A DNA stretch of 64,000 bases, taken from contig NZ_JAQQPS010000003.1 of the NCBI RefSeq assembly GCF_036688685.1, positions 282,073-346,072 on the forward strand, written 5' to 3'. The notes under the pieces were generated by a model. That model saw nothing but the letters and a program-made list of their open reading frames with translations. It ran no database searches and was not told the DNA's origin. Positions 1-8,825 of this stretch are shown in pieces. The translations under genes and the position numbers were made by a program. The stretch comes from JALYUM01 sp036688685. Its GTDB lineage: Bacteria; Pseudomonadota; Gammaproteobacteria; Burkholderiales; Burkholderiaceae_D. Position 1 is the stretch's first letter; the number at the start of each line of letters is the position of its first letter.

Positions 1-80
1 TCGATCACCGGCTGGCGTCCCAGGTAAAAATCACGGGGGCGGACAGGCTGGGACGCGTTCTCCAAGGCGGAATTGGTCAT
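1..80 (-). CDS. N-terminus of HDOD/EAL-type signalling protein (partial)
   Basis: Only the first 26 codons are in the window; the gene continues past the left edge. The reading frame starts at an ATG at 80 and its translation reaches RDFYLGRQPVI. The pattern FYLxRQPI(L/V)D is the usual opening of YuxH-type proteins, which carry an EAL-like domain followed by an HDOD domain and act in c-di-GMP-related or general stress signalling. That assignment rests on one short motif, so it is tentative; no catalytic residues can be checked. The 67 bases between this start and the next gene's stop hold nothing I can identify. Confidence 0.5.
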   Translation of the reverse strand, partial: MTNSALENASQPVRPRDFYLGRQPVI

Positions 81-147
81 TGCAGGATTTATCGAGACGG
101 GAAGCGCCTACTTTATCCGATTCGCCGCCAGAAGTATTGCACTTCGG

Positions 148-924
148 CTATACGTCGACTAACAGTGGTGCGCCGTCCACAAACACTTTCAGTTCTCCGG
201 TGCCGAAGTCGACCCAGACTTCGTTCGTCGTCAATGCTTCTGTAACAATCACTGCAACCCTGTCCTGCGGCGTGGTGACCTGGGAAAAATCGATGGTCAG
301 GTCTTCGTCGGACAGGCAGGCCGTCACGAACGGGAACTGGCGCACCACATAACACAGCTTGGTCGAGCAGTGGACGTACAGCGCAAGGCCGTCGGACAGC
401 GTCATGTTGAACGTGCCGAAGGCGGCAATGTGCGCGCACAGTTCAGCGAGGACAGGTCGCAAGGCGGCAATGCCCGGGGCCGTGTCGCCGAAGCGGCGCC
501 GCAACTCCTGCATCACATAGCAAAAGGCCAGCTCGCTGTCGGTGCTGCCGACCGGGCGGAAGGCGCCGTCGAGCTCGGGCGCGAAGGCCTTCAGGTCACC
601 GTTGTGGGCGAACACCCAGTACTTGCCCCACAGTTCGCGCACGAACGGGTGGCAGTTTTCCAGGGCGATCTGGCCTTGCGTGGCTTTGCGAATATGGGCG
701 ATGACGTTGGTCGACTTGATCGGATACTGCTTGATCAGTTCGGCGATAGGGGAAGCGATCGCGGCCTGGTGGTCGACGAAGTGACGCACACCGGTACCTT
801 CAAAAAACGCGATACCCCAGCCGTCATGGTGGGTATCGGTGCGGCCGCCGCGGTGGACGAAGCCGGTAAAGCTGAAGATGATGTCCGTGGGGACGTTGCA
901 ATTCATTGCGAGGAGCTGGCACAT
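148..924 (-). CDS. class II glutamine amidotransferase (YafJ-like)
   Basis: A 258-residue single-domain Ntn-type glutamine amidotransferase. It begins MCQLLAMN, placing the nucleophile Cys at position 2, where it becomes N-terminal after Met removal. RGGRTDTHHDGWG near residues 25-40 and the AHIRKAT and FAHNGDL motifs are the substrate-binding and oxyanion elements of the family. YafJ-type proteins hydrolyse glutamine to glutamate and ammonia, but the acceptor reaction is not established for most members. It lies 41 bp downstream of the DUF3567 gene on the same strand and may be cotranscribed with it. The family assignment is firm, the physiological role is not known. Confidence 0.9.
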   Translation of the reverse strand: MCQLLAMNCNVPTDIIFSFTGFVHRGGRTDTHHDGWGIAFFEGTGVRHFVDHQAAIASPIAELIKQYPIKSTNVIAHIRKATQGQIALENCHPFVRELWGKYWVFAHNGDLKAFAPELDGAFRPVGSTDSELAFCYVMQELRRRFGDTAPGIAALRPVLAELCAHIAAFGTFNMTLSDGLALYVHCSTKLCYVVRQFPFVTACLSDEDLTIDFSQVTTPQDRVAVIVTEALTTNEVWVDFGTGELKVFVDGAPLLVDV

Positions 925-965
925 GCCAATAGCTTAACATGTGCCGACGTAGTGCGACGGTCTGG

Positions 966-1223
966 CTAGTGCAGCAGCACCGGCTGACTCATCAACACGT
1001 CGTAGGACCCCAGGAAATCGTCGATCTCCTCCATGGTCGGCTCGCTGGCAATGAGATTGTTCACATCGCGCCGGAAGCTCTGGGCGAGTTTGCCCGCGAT
1101 GAACGCTTCCCGGCGCCCCGATTTGTCGACGATTTCGTAGCCGCCGAAACGCAGTGCTTCGAGTTCCTTGTCCACGCCAAACTCGACGACGCTGTATTGC
1201 TCGCTGTTGTAGATCACATTCAT
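966..1223 (-). CDS. DUF3567 family small protein (BTH_I0359-like)
   Basis: An 85-residue acidic protein. The segments FGGYEIVDKSGRREAFI and the C-terminal DDFLGSYDVLMSQPVLLH are hallmarks of the DUF3567 family, which I know only from betaproteobacteria and which has no assigned function. No signal peptide or membrane segment is visible, so it is probably cytoplasmic. Its length is normal for the family. It starts at the ATG at 1223 and sits between a shortened CobW-like gene upstream and the glutamine amidotransferase gene downstream, all on the minus strand. Confidence 0.85.
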   Translation of the reverse strand: MNVIYNSEQYSVVEFGVDKELEALRFGGYEIVDKSGRREAFIAGKLAQSFRRDVNNLIASEPTMEEIDDFLGSYDVLMSQPVLLH

Positions 1224-1302
1224 GCCGGGCTCCGATCAGTCAGTGTGGCAGCCGGTAACAAGCTGCCTGTCCATGAAGAGATGGGGCCGGCGGGGGCGCA
1301 TT

Positions 1303-1677
1303 TCAAGGCGATGCATGAACATCGTCCGCCAGCTCCAGCAGCTGATCGTATGGCGCACTTGCCAGCCATGATCGCAACTGATCGAGATGGTCGCTGCTTC
1401 CGACACCGATGTAGACCCGGTCGGGGTGATTGCGCAGGAGACGATTCAATGTTACACGCAAAACGAGATTACCAGCGCAGCATAAACAGCCGCCTGCGAT
1501 GCGCGCCACGGAAAGATGGGAATCGGGCAGCAATGGCGAGGCCGCGTCCGCCAGTCCTTCGAGGATGACGGCGCAACTGGCGCCCGGCGCGACGGCGCCA
1601 AGCAGGGCCGAAATACAACGTTCACGTGCAGCCGGCGACGCCCCCGTGACGAGGGTGAGCGCCGTCGGCACTGGCAT
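1303..1677 (-). CDS. shortened CobW-like GTPase domain protein
   Basis: A 124-residue protein resembling only the start of a CobW/P47K metallochaperone GTPase. It has a degenerate P-loop region (TLVTGASPAARERCISALL lacks the GxxGxGKT pattern) followed by an intact GGCLCC metal-binding CxCC motif near residue 62 and LRVTLNRLL. Full CobW proteins exceed 300 residues, so switch and C-terminal domains are missing. The ATG at 1677 overlaps the stop of the response regulator gene (TGATG), which fits translational coupling; an in-frame TTG at 1680 is the alternative start. It may bind zinc or another metal without hydrolysing GTP; this is inference. Confidence 0.6.
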   Translation of the reverse strand: MPVPTALTLVTGASPAARERCISALLGAVAPGASCAVILEGLADAASPLLPDSHLSVARIAGGCLCCAGNLVLRVTLNRLLRNHPDRVYIGVGSSDHLDQLRSWLASAPYDQLLELADDVHASP

Positions 1678-2411
1678 CAACCGCCTTTTTTGGCCAGCTT
1701 GCCGGGCTCGACGCCCAGCTGCTTGAGCTTGCGGTACAGGTGTGTACGCTCGAGGCCGGTTTTCTCGGCAACGCGCGTCATGCTGCCGCCTTCGCGGCCC
1801 AGGTGGTGCTCGAAGTACATGCGCTCAAAGGCGTCACGCGCCTCGCGCAGCGGCAGGTCGAAGCTGAGCGTGTAACCCTGCTGCGGTTCGCCGTTGGCAA
1901 TGGCGCCAACGCGCGCGCCCATTTGCAACGCCGTCGACGGCATGGAAAACATCGACGCCGAAGACGACGACAGCGGCGCCGGATGCTCTTCGGCGGGCGC
2001 GGCCATGATCGGGCGCGGCGCCATGACCGGCGCGCGTACCACTTCCTGGCCCCGCGCCAGACCTTGCTGCACCGCTTTGAGCAGCTTTTGCAGGGCAATC
2101 GGCTTTTCGAGGAAATTCAGGGCGCCGATGCGGGTCGCTTCCACCGCGGTGTCGATCGTCGCGTGGCCCGACATCATGATGACCGGCATGGTCAGTAAAC
2201 CATCGCGTTGCCATTCCTTGAGCAGGGTAACGCCGTCGGTATCCGGCATCCAGATATCGAGCAGCACCAGATCGGGTGCCCCGGCCGCGCGTGCTTCCCT
2301 GGCCTGTTGCGCATTTTCGGCAAGCTGGATCGCGTGACCTTCATCGCCCAGAATTTCCGAGAGGAGCTCGCGGATGCCCATTTCATCATCAACTACGAGT
2401 ATGTTCGCCAT
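1677..2411 (-). CDS. NtrX-like response regulator lacking the AAA+ domain
   Basis: A 244-residue response regulator. The receiver domain occupies residues 1-120, with the acidic pair D8-D9, phospho-acceptor D52 (in LLDIWMP), the S/T switch in MMSGHA and the conserved K in FLEKPI. A variable linker of about 70 residues follows, then a Fis-type helix-turn-helix (residues 195-240, TRVAEKTGLERTHLYRKLKQLG). The sigma-54-activating AAA+ module found in NtrX and NtrC is absent, so it cannot activate sigma-54 in the classical way. It is encoded 60 bp downstream of the NtrY-like kinase and is presumably its partner. Confidence 0.88.
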   Translation of the reverse strand: MANILVVDDEMGIRELLSEILGDEGHAIQLAENAQQAREARAAGAPDLVLLDIWMPDTDGVTLLKEWQRDGLLTMPVIMMSGHATIDTAVEATRIGALNFLEKPIALQKLLKAVQQGLARGQEVVRAPVMAPRPIMAAPAEEHPAPLSSSSASMFSMPSTALQMGARVGAIANGEPQQGYTLSFDLPLREARDAFERMYFEHHLGREGGSMTRVAEKTGLERTHLYRKLKQLGVEPGKLAKKGG

Positions 2412-2471
2412 CTAGTGTGCCTTTTACAATTCCGACCGGAGAAACAGCCTCATTCTATGCGTGAATACGCT

Positions 2472-4748
2472 TTAGGCCAAGTTCGCCTCATGTGATAACT
2501 TTAACAGCAAAATCGATACTGATGCGCCACGTCCGTCGGCGCGGTTGTGCAGCTCGATCCGGCCACCGTGTTCGTCGATGATTTTCTTCACCATCGGCAG
2601 GCCCAGGCCGGTGCCACGCACCTTCGAGGTGACGTAGGGCTCGAACGCACGGGACAGGATTTTGGGCGCGAAACCCGGGCCATTGTCGACAATTGCCAGA
2701 CGAACCGCAGTACCGGCCACGCCCCCCGTACCCTCATAATGAATCGCTTCGGTGCTGACATCGATACGTGGCATGACGCCACCGGCACCATGCTCGGCCA
2801 GGGCATCCTGTGCATTCTGTAACAGGTTGTGAATGACCTGGCGTAACTGCGTGGCGTCGCCGAGGATGGTCGGCAGATCGGGGGCCAGATGCAGGTGGAT
2901 GATGTCGGTGTCGTCCTCGGCCAGATACAGGTGCAGGATCTCGCCGATCAGTGCGTTCAGGTCGAGTTTTTCCAGCACCGCCGGCGGCGCCTTTGCGTAA
3001 TCGCGGAAATCGTCGACCATGCGTTTCATCGCGTCGACCTGGTTGACGATGGTGTCGGTACCCTTCTTCAGCAGCGCCGCGTCCACCGCGTTCAGGCTGC
3101 CCGCCAGCTTCATCTGCATGCGCTCGGCCGACAGTTGAATTGGTGTCAGCGGGTTCTTGATTTCGTGGGCCAGGCGGCGCGCGACCTCACCCCAGGCCAC
3201 TGAACGCTGCGCCGAAATCACATCGGAAATATCGTCAAACACGACGATGAAACCGCTGCCAGCGCCCACCGGCAGGCGTGAACCGCGCGCCAGCAAGGTG
3301 ATGGCGTGGTCGTCGGCGTTATCCGAGCGGCGCGGGATGGCAATCTCCTGCTGCCAGTGCGAACGCTGGCGCGCGCTGCCGGCCGCCGTCTGCGCGCTCT
3401 GCGTCGAAAACGCCCGCGCCACCGCGCCGGCGAAGCTTTCCAGCCCTTCGATGACGGACAAGGGCCGGCCAGCCAGGTTGCCCACTTCGATCAGCAAAAT
3501 CCGGTGCGCGGCATCGTTCGAGTTGACCACGATGCCTTCCGAGTCGAGCACGATCACGCCGGCCGACATATTCGCCAGCACCGACTCCAGGTGGGCCTTG
3601 GCGCTTTGCAGTGCCGAGCGGTTGCGCTCGACGGCGGTGCGCGCTTCGAACAGCTGGCCGGTCATGGCATTGAACGACTGCGTCAGCGTGCCCAGTTCGT
3701 CGTTGGAGGCCACGATCGGGCGCGGCGACAGGTCGCCCTCGGCGACGGCGCGCGTGCCTTCGGCCAGCACCAGCAAGGGTTCGGCCAGCTTGCCGGCGAT
3801 CAGGAAGGCCGAGCCGATGGCGCCAAAGATGGCCAGCAGCAGCGTCAGGACCAGCGTTTCGATGTACATCTTGCGCAGGCCGACGCGCGAGTCGAGCCGC
3901 AAATGGTATTCGCTGTAGGCCGTACGCAGCACTTCGGCGTTCGACGCCAGGTTCACGGGGACGGCCTGCAGCACTTGCAGGAAGCGCGGCTGGGCGCCCG
4001 GCTGCTCGGGCACGGCCAGCACCACGCGCAGGCGCAGGCCGGTGGCGGCGTCGAGCGCATTCGCCGGCGCCGGCTCGCGGAAGTCGCGCTCGATGCCGCC
4101 TTCCGGGCGCGCATAACCGCCCGGCATGGCCGCTTGCAGCAGCATTTGCGGGGTCGGCATGTCCGGCGTCAGGTTGGCGCGGCGGTCTTCTGACGCCCAC
4201 GCCAGCAATTTGCCGTCGGCGCCCACCAGCAGCGCATTCTCGATGCCGCTCTGATCGGCCAGGATGCGGGCCAGGATGGTCTGCACGCCCTTCTCGTCCT
4301 GGCCGGCCAGCGTGGCCGCAGCCGTGGTGGTGCTGGTGCCCAGCTGGACCAGCGCTTCATCGAGCGCGGCATGGCCCAGGTTCAGCCCCGATTCGAGCGC
4401 CGATTCGATCTTCACGTCGAACCAGGAATCGATCGAGTGCGACACGAACAGCACCGAGACAAAGAAAATCACCACGCCCGGCAAGATGCCGATGCCGGCA
4501 AACAGGAACACCAGGCGCGCCATCAGGCGCGAACCGAACTTGCCGCTCTTGTAGCGCGAATACAGGCGCGCCAGCGCGACGATCACCAGCAGCATCAGCG
4601 CTGCCGCGACACCCGCGTTCACGCCCAGCAGCCAGGAATAATGTTTGTCGAAAAAGCCGGAGTTGCCCGACGCCGCCGCCAACAGAAACAGCAGGATGGA
4701 AGTGACCGCGCCGCCAATAACCAGCGCATAACGCAAAATCTGGGTCAA
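2472..4748 (-). CDS. NtrY-like sensor histidine kinase
   Basis: A 758-residue membrane kinase. Several hydrophobic segments lie in the first 110 residues, followed by an extracytoplasmic stretch, another membrane segment near 300-325, a HAMP domain, a PAS domain near 390-450, a HisKA H-box (RLAHEIKNPLTP) and a HATPase_c domain (N box LLQNAQDAL, DNGPGF, GTGLGLPMV). This is the domain order of NtrY. The frame opens with TTG at 4748, three bases after the DUF4390 stop, so it is probably translationally coupled to DUF4390. The partner is the response regulator that follows. The signal is unknown; in the group this pair is linked to envelope or nitrogen control, which I cannot show here. Confidence 0.88.
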   Translation of the reverse strand: MTQILRYALVIGGAVTSILLFLLAAASGNSGFFDKHYSWLLGVNAGVAAALMLLVIVALARLYSRYKSGKFGSRLMARLVFLFAGIGILPGVVIFFVSVLFVSHSIDSWFDVKIESALESGLNLGHAALDEALVQLGTSTTTAAATLAGQDEKGVQTILARILADQSGIENALLVGADGKLLAWASEDRRANLTPDMPTPQMLLQAAMPGGYARPEGGIERDFREPAPANALDAATGLRLRVVLAVPEQPGAQPRFLQVLQAVPVNLASNAEVLRTAYSEYHLRLDSRVGLRKMYIETLVLTLLLAIFGAIGSAFLIAGKLAEPLLVLAEGTRAVAEGDLSPRPIVASNDELGTLTQSFNAMTGQLFEARTAVERNRSALQSAKAHLESVLANMSAGVIVLDSEGIVVNSNDAAHRILLIEVGNLAGRPLSVIEGLESFAGAVARAFSTQSAQTAAGSARQRSHWQQEIAIPRRSDNADDHAITLLARGSRLPVGAGSGFIVVFDDISDVISAQRSVAWGEVARRLAHEIKNPLTPIQLSAERMQMKLAGSLNAVDAALLKKGTDTIVNQVDAMKRMVDDFRDYAKAPPAVLEKLDLNALIGEILHLYLAEDDTDIIHLHLAPDLPTILGDATQLRQVIHNLLQNAQDALAEHGAGGVMPRIDVSTEAIHYEGTGGVAGTAVRLAIVDNGPGFAPKILSRAFEPYVTSKVRGTGLGLPMVKKIIDEHGGRIELHNRADGRGASVSILLLKLSHEANLA

Positions 4749-4751
4749 GTG

Positions 4752-5312
4752 TCAGTCCGCCCGGTAAGTAAAAGATTTCTTGTTTGACGACAGGCGCCAG
4801 TCCGAGTCGTTGAACGCATTGACCTGGAGCGGCTTTTGCAGCAGCTCGCGGTCCATGTACATGCGCAACGAGACGGTATAGATTTCGCCACGCTTGAGGG
4901 CGCCGCGCGGCGCGATGACCCAGCGGCTGGGCCGGCGGATCTGGAACATCGCCTCCTCGAGCGTGCCGAAACTTTGCTGCACGCTGCCGGTGACGTAGAT
5001 GGTGTACTGGCGCGTCAGCACATCGTACTTGATGCGCGTGGTCTGGCGCGTCGAGACGGCCTTGTCGTCGGTCCAGTACCAGCGCGGCCGGGTCAGTTCG
5101 ATTTCGGTGGTAAACGAGAGCGGCGTGCCATGCTGGATGGCTTCTTCCATGCCCCGGGACAGATCGAACGAAAAGGCGACGGCCAGCTTGTAGCCTTCGT
5201 CGCTCGCCTCGATGTTGGCGCGCGTGACCTCGACGCCATCGGCCGCCTGCGCCTGGGTACAGGCAAGGACGAGCAGCAGCTGGCAGACGAAGAGGCGGAT
5301 GAATCGTGTCAC
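4752..5312 (-). CDS. DUF4390 secreted protein
   Basis: A 186-residue protein with an N-terminal signal peptide (FVCQLLLVLACTQAQA, likely cut after AQA). The remainder is beta-rich, with RPRWYWTDDKAV and RPSRWVIAPRGALKRGE, which I recognise from the DUF4390 family found next to NtrY-like kinases and rsmB in betaproteobacteria. The function is not known. It may act as a periplasmic accessory to the kinase, judged only from the conserved neighbourhood. The start is GTG at 5312; no strong Shine-Dalgarno is visible. Confidence 0.82.
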   Translation of the reverse strand: MTRFIRLFVCQLLLVLACTQAQAADGVEVTRANIEASDEGYKLAVAFSFDLSRGMEEAIQHGTPLSFTTEIELTRPRWYWTDDKAVSTRQTTRIKYDVLTRQYTIYVTGSVQQSFGTLEEAMFQIRRPSRWVIAPRGALKRGEIYTVSLRMYMDRELLQKPLQVNAFNDSDWRLSSNKKSFTYRAD

Positions 5313-5362
5313 AGGGGGCCCGGGCCTAGGATGAGAAAAAGCGGAAGGTTGTGGTCGGACCG

Positions 5363-6898
5363 TTACGCCGCGTTCTTCTGGAACAGGGCGTAAAACAAAC
5401 CGTCATGATCCTGCCCGGCCTCGCTCACGGGGAGAAGCTGGCCCGGCGCGTCGAGACGCGTGGCGCCGTTGCGCACTGCAAACGCGGCCGCCTGCGCCTC
5501 CGATTCCTGGGGCCACAGCGAACATGTCACGAACAGCAATTTACCATTGGGGCCAAGCATCTGCCAAAGGTTGTCGAGTATTTTGCTTGAAAGTGTTGCA
5601 AGTTGGAGCGCGTCGCCACGGCGGCGCAACCAGCGGATATCCGGGTGGCGCCGCACGATGCCGGACGCCGTGCACGGCACGTCGGCCAGGATGCGGTCGA
5701 ACGGCACGCCGTCCCACCAGCCGGCCTGTTCAGCATCCGCGGTCAGCACGGTCGCTTTCAAGCCCAACCTTGCCAGATTGTCGGCCACGCGCGTGAGGCG
5801 CTTGGTATCCGAGTCGATCGCGGTCAGGTGAATGTTCGCCAACTCCAGCAGGTGGCCGCTCTTGCCGCCCGGAGCGGCGCAGGCGTCCAGCACCCGCATG
5901 CCATTTTTGACGTCGAGCAGCGGCGCGGCCAGCTGGGCGCCGGCGTCCTGCACCGACGACAGCCCTTCTTCGAAGCCGGGGATCATGGCCACGTTCACCG
6001 CCTGCGCAAGGCGCAACGCGCTCGGGCCGACCTGGGTGGTGGCAATGCCGGCGTCGGCCAGCTGGCGCGCGTAGGCTTCCATGCTGGTTTTGCGCAGGTT
6101 CACGCGCAGCGTCAGCGGCGGCGGCTGGTTGCCGGCCGTAAGGATGGTTTCCCAGTTCTTCGGATAGGCGGCGCGGGTGGCGTCGATCCACCACTGAGGA
6201 TAATTCCACTGCGCCAGCGGCTGCTTCATGGCTTGCTCGAGCAGGGCGTCCTGTTCGCGCAGGTAGCGCCGCAGCACGGCATTCACCATCGATTTGGCAT
6301 GGGCCAGGTCGGGGTGCGACGAAGCGGCCGTGACGGCCTGGTCGACGACGGTGAACGGTTCGTACGGGGCGTCGGTGCCCGGCGGCGGGTCCAGCAGCGC
6401 CAGCGCGCAAATGAGCAGGCAGGCCAGCATGGCCGGCTCGGGCGCCTTGGTCGTCATCAAGGCCAGCAGCACTTCGCTGCGCCCGGCCTGGCGCATGGCG
6501 CGGTAGGCGATGTCCTGGATCGCGCCCCGGGTTTGCGGGGTCGGACCGGCCACGCCAAAGGCCATCGACAGGGCGCTTGGTAACGCGGTGCCGCCACGCA
6601 CCTGGGCCACGGCGTTGGCTGCGCCCAGCAGGGCCAGCGCCAGCGAATCGCTCTTCAGGTCAGGCTTGTAGCCGGGCTGCAGGACGGCCTTATTGGTTTG
6701 CTGGACCTCCGGCGCGCGTGGCGCAGGCGCGCGGGTGGGAGCAGGCACGGGTGCGGGCGCGGGCGAATACGCATGGGCCGGCACGGCGGCCTTGGCCGGT
6801 GCTGGCTTGGCGTGACCAGGCTTGGCATACGGTTTTTTGGACGGGCCCACCTTGGCGGCTTTGGGTTTGATACTGAGCGTCGGGCGCTTGTCGGTCAT
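5363..6898 (-). CDS. rsmB: 16S rRNA (cytosine(967)-C5)-methyltransferase RsmB
   Basis: A 511-residue protein that makes m5C967 in 16S rRNA using S-adenosylmethionine. An unusual lysine, alanine and proline-rich tail of about 75 residues comes first, then a NusB-like RNA-binding domain (about 80-230) and a Rossmann methyltransferase domain with DACAAPGGKSGHLLEL (SAM binding), DVPCTASG (motif IV) and FVTCSLWPQE (motif VI catalytic Cys). I chose the ATG at 6898. A longer in-frame extension to 7594 is antisense to argS and has no family counterpart. The basic N-terminal tail makes the protein longer than E. coli RsmB (about 429 residues). Confidence 0.93.
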   Translation of the reverse strand: MTDKRPTLSIKPKAAKVGPSKKPYAKPGHAKPAPAKAAVPAHAYSPAPAPVPAPTRAPAPRAPEVQQTNKAVLQPGYKPDLKSDSLALALLGAANAVAQVRGGTALPSALSMAFGVAGPTPQTRGAIQDIAYRAMRQAGRSEVLLALMTTKAPEPAMLACLLICALALLDPPPGTDAPYEPFTVVDQAVTAASSHPDLAHAKSMVNAVLRRYLREQDALLEQAMKQPLAQWNYPQWWIDATRAAYPKNWETILTAGNQPPPLTLRVNLRKTSMEAYARQLADAGIATTQVGPSALRLAQAVNVAMIPGFEEGLSSVQDAGAQLAAPLLDVKNGMRVLDACAAPGGKSGHLLELANIHLTAIDSDTKRLTRVADNLARLGLKATVLTADAEQAGWWDGVPFDRILADVPCTASGIVRRHPDIRWLRRRGDALQLATLSSKILDNLWQMLGPNGKLLFVTCSLWPQESEAQAAAFAVRNGATRLDAPGQLLPVSEAGQDHDGLFYALFQKNAA

Positions 6899-7018
6899 GG
6901 CGGGGGTCCAGGCATGGGATGCAGAAAAGGCGCCCATTGTACCGGCATGTTCTTCAGCCAAGCTTAAAAACGCTTGAAGCGGTGGACCGGGCGGGCGGCC
7001 GGGGGCGCTCCGAACCAG

Positions 7019-7024
7019 TATAAT
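7019..7024 (+). promoter_or_regulatory. candidate -10 element for argS
   Basis: A perfect TATAAT lies 68 bp before the argS ATG. The -35 position (about 6996-7001) is GC-rich and does not resemble TTGACA. The leader that would follow contains GTGGC-GCT-GCCAC followed by CGCTTTTT, a weak hairpin that could fold in the 5' untranslated region. The evidence is the hexamer and its position alone. Confidence 0.35.
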
Positions 7025-7091
7025 GGTCAACGTTTGCCCGTGGCGCTGCCACCGCTTTTTATGCATTTTTCTTATAGTTGACACCCTGCTC

Positions 7092-8813
7092 ATGCTCGCC
7101 CAACAAAAACAAAAGATCGTCGCCCTGTTCCAGTCCGCTTTGACGCCGATCCTCGCCGAATCAGGCTCAGTTGCCAACATCGCACCCAACGTGACCCTGG
7201 AGCGCCCGCGCGACCCGGCCCACGGCGACGTCGCCTGCAATATCGCCATGCAGCTGGCCAAACAGCTCAAAGCCAACCCGCGCGAACTGGCCACGCGCCT
7301 GGTCGCCGCAGTGCTGGCCGATCCGGCCGCCCAAGGCCTGGTCGACAGCGCAGACGTTGCCGGTCCCGGCTTCATCAACCTGCGCGTGGCGCCGGCCCTG
7401 AAGCAATCGGTGGTGCATACCATTCTGGCGGAAGGTGCGCGGTACGGCCGCGGCGACAGCGGCGCCGGCAAGCAGGTCATCATCGAATTCGTGTCGGCCA
7501 ACCCGACCGGCCCGCTGCACGTCGGCCACGGCCGCCAGGCTGCGCTGGGCGACGCCATGGCTGCGCTGTTCGACGCCCAGGGATACGCTGTCACCCGCGA
7601 GTTTTACTATAACGACGCCGGCGTGCAGATCGCCACACTGGCCAATTCGGTGCAGGCGCGCGCACGCGGCATCAAGCCGGGCGACGCCGCCTGGCCGGAG
7701 TCGGCCTACAACGGCGACTACATCCAGGATATCGCCAACGATTACCTGGCCGGTAGAACGGTCTCGGCCAGCGATGGCCAGCCCGCCACCGCCAGCGGCA
7801 AGGTCGACGACCTCGATTCGATCCGCCCGTTTGCAGTGACGTATTTGCGCAACGAGCAGGACATCGACCTGCAGGCGTTCGGCGTCAAGTTCGACAATTA
7901 CTACCTCGAGTCGTCGCTGTACGCGGACGGCAAGGTCGATGCCGCCGTCGCGGGCCTGATTGCAGCCGGCCACACCTACGAGCAGGATGGCGCGCTGTGG
8001 CTGCGCACCACCGACTACGGCGACGACAAGGACCGGGTCATGAAAAAGACCGACGGCACCTTCACTTATTTCGTGCCGGACGTGGCCTACCATATCGTCA
8101 AATGGCAACGCGGCTTTACCCAGGCCATCAATATCCAGGGCAGCGACCACCACGGCACCATCGCGCGCGTGCGCGCCGGCCTGCAGGCAGTCGACCTGGG
8201 CATCCCGAAGGGTTACCCCGACTACGTGCTGCACAAAATGGTCACCGTCATGAAGGACGGCGAGGAAGTCAAAATTTCCAAGCGCGCCGGCTCCTACGTC
8301 ACCGTGCGCGACCTGATCGAATGGTCGGGCGGCGGCGACATCACCAAGGGCCGCGATGCGGTGCGCTTCTTCCTCATCTCGCGCAAGGCCGATACCGAAT
8401 TCGTGTTCGACGTCGACGTCGCCTTGAAGAGCACCGACGAAAACCCGGTCCATTACGTTCAGTACGCGCATGCGCGCATCTGCCGCATGCTGTCGAACTG
8501 GGGCGGCGATCCTGCCACCGTGGCCGACGCCGATTTGTCGCCATTGACGGCGCCGAGCGAAATGACCTTGCTGGCCACGCTGGCCGAGTATCCCGACATG
8601 CTGGCGCGCGCCCAGGTCGAACTGTCGCCGCACCAGGTGGCGTTTTACCTGCGTGAACTGGCGGCAAACCTGCACAGTTTTTATTTCGCCGAAAAAGTGC
8701 TGGTTGAAGACCATGCTGTCATGCGCGCACGTCTCGCGCTGGTCCTGGCCACGCGCCAGGTGCTGCGCAACGGCCTCGGTTTGATCGGCGTGTCCGCACC
8801 CGATCAAATGTAA
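7092..8813 (+). CDS. argS: arginyl-tRNA synthetase
   Basis: A 573-residue class I aminoacyl-tRNA synthetase that charges tRNA-Arg. It has the N-terminal ArgRS additional domain (Add-1), the HIGH-type motif as HVGHGRQAALGD within SANPTGPLHVGHG, a KMSK-like loop KISKRAGSYVT and a C-terminal DALR anticodon-binding domain with YFAEKVLVED. The length matches E. coli ArgRS (577). The start at 7092 (MLAQQKQK) is chosen because the 23 upstream in-frame codons from 7023 overlap the promoter region. It is followed 12 bp later by a SPOR-domain gene, an arrangement common in proteobacteria, where ftsN-type genes sit near argS. Confidence 0.96.
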   Translation: MLAQQKQKIVALFQSALTPILAESGSVANIAPNVTLERPRDPAHGDVACNIAMQLAKQLKANPRELATRLVAAVLADPAAQGLVDSADVAGPGFINLRVAPALKQSVVHTILAEGARYGRGDSGAGKQVIIEFVSANPTGPLHVGHGRQAALGDAMAALFDAQGYAVTREFYYNDAGVQIATLANSVQARARGIKPGDAAWPESAYNGDYIQDIANDYLAGRTVSASDGQPATASGKVDDLDSIRPFAVTYLRNEQDIDLQAFGVKFDNYYLESSLYADGKVDAAVAGLIAAGHTYEQDGALWLRTTDYGDDKDRVMKKTDGTFTYFVPDVAYHIVKWQRGFTQAINIQGSDHHGTIARVRAGLQAVDLGIPKGYPDYVLHKMVTVMKDGEEVKISKRAGSYVTVRDLIEWSGGGDITKGRDAVRFFLISRKADTEFVFDVDVALKSTDENPVHYVQYAHARICRMLSNWGGDPATVADADLSPLTAPSEMTLLATLAEYPDMLARAQVELSPHQVAFYLRELAANLHSFYFAEKVLVEDHAVMRARLALVLATRQVLRNGLGLIGVSAPDQM

Positions 8814-8825
8814 TTGAAAGCGCCC

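Noticed and set aside
6899..7594. Upstream in-frame extension of rsmB
   Set aside because: It lies antisense to the start of argS, crosses the divergent promoter region and has no RsmB counterpart.
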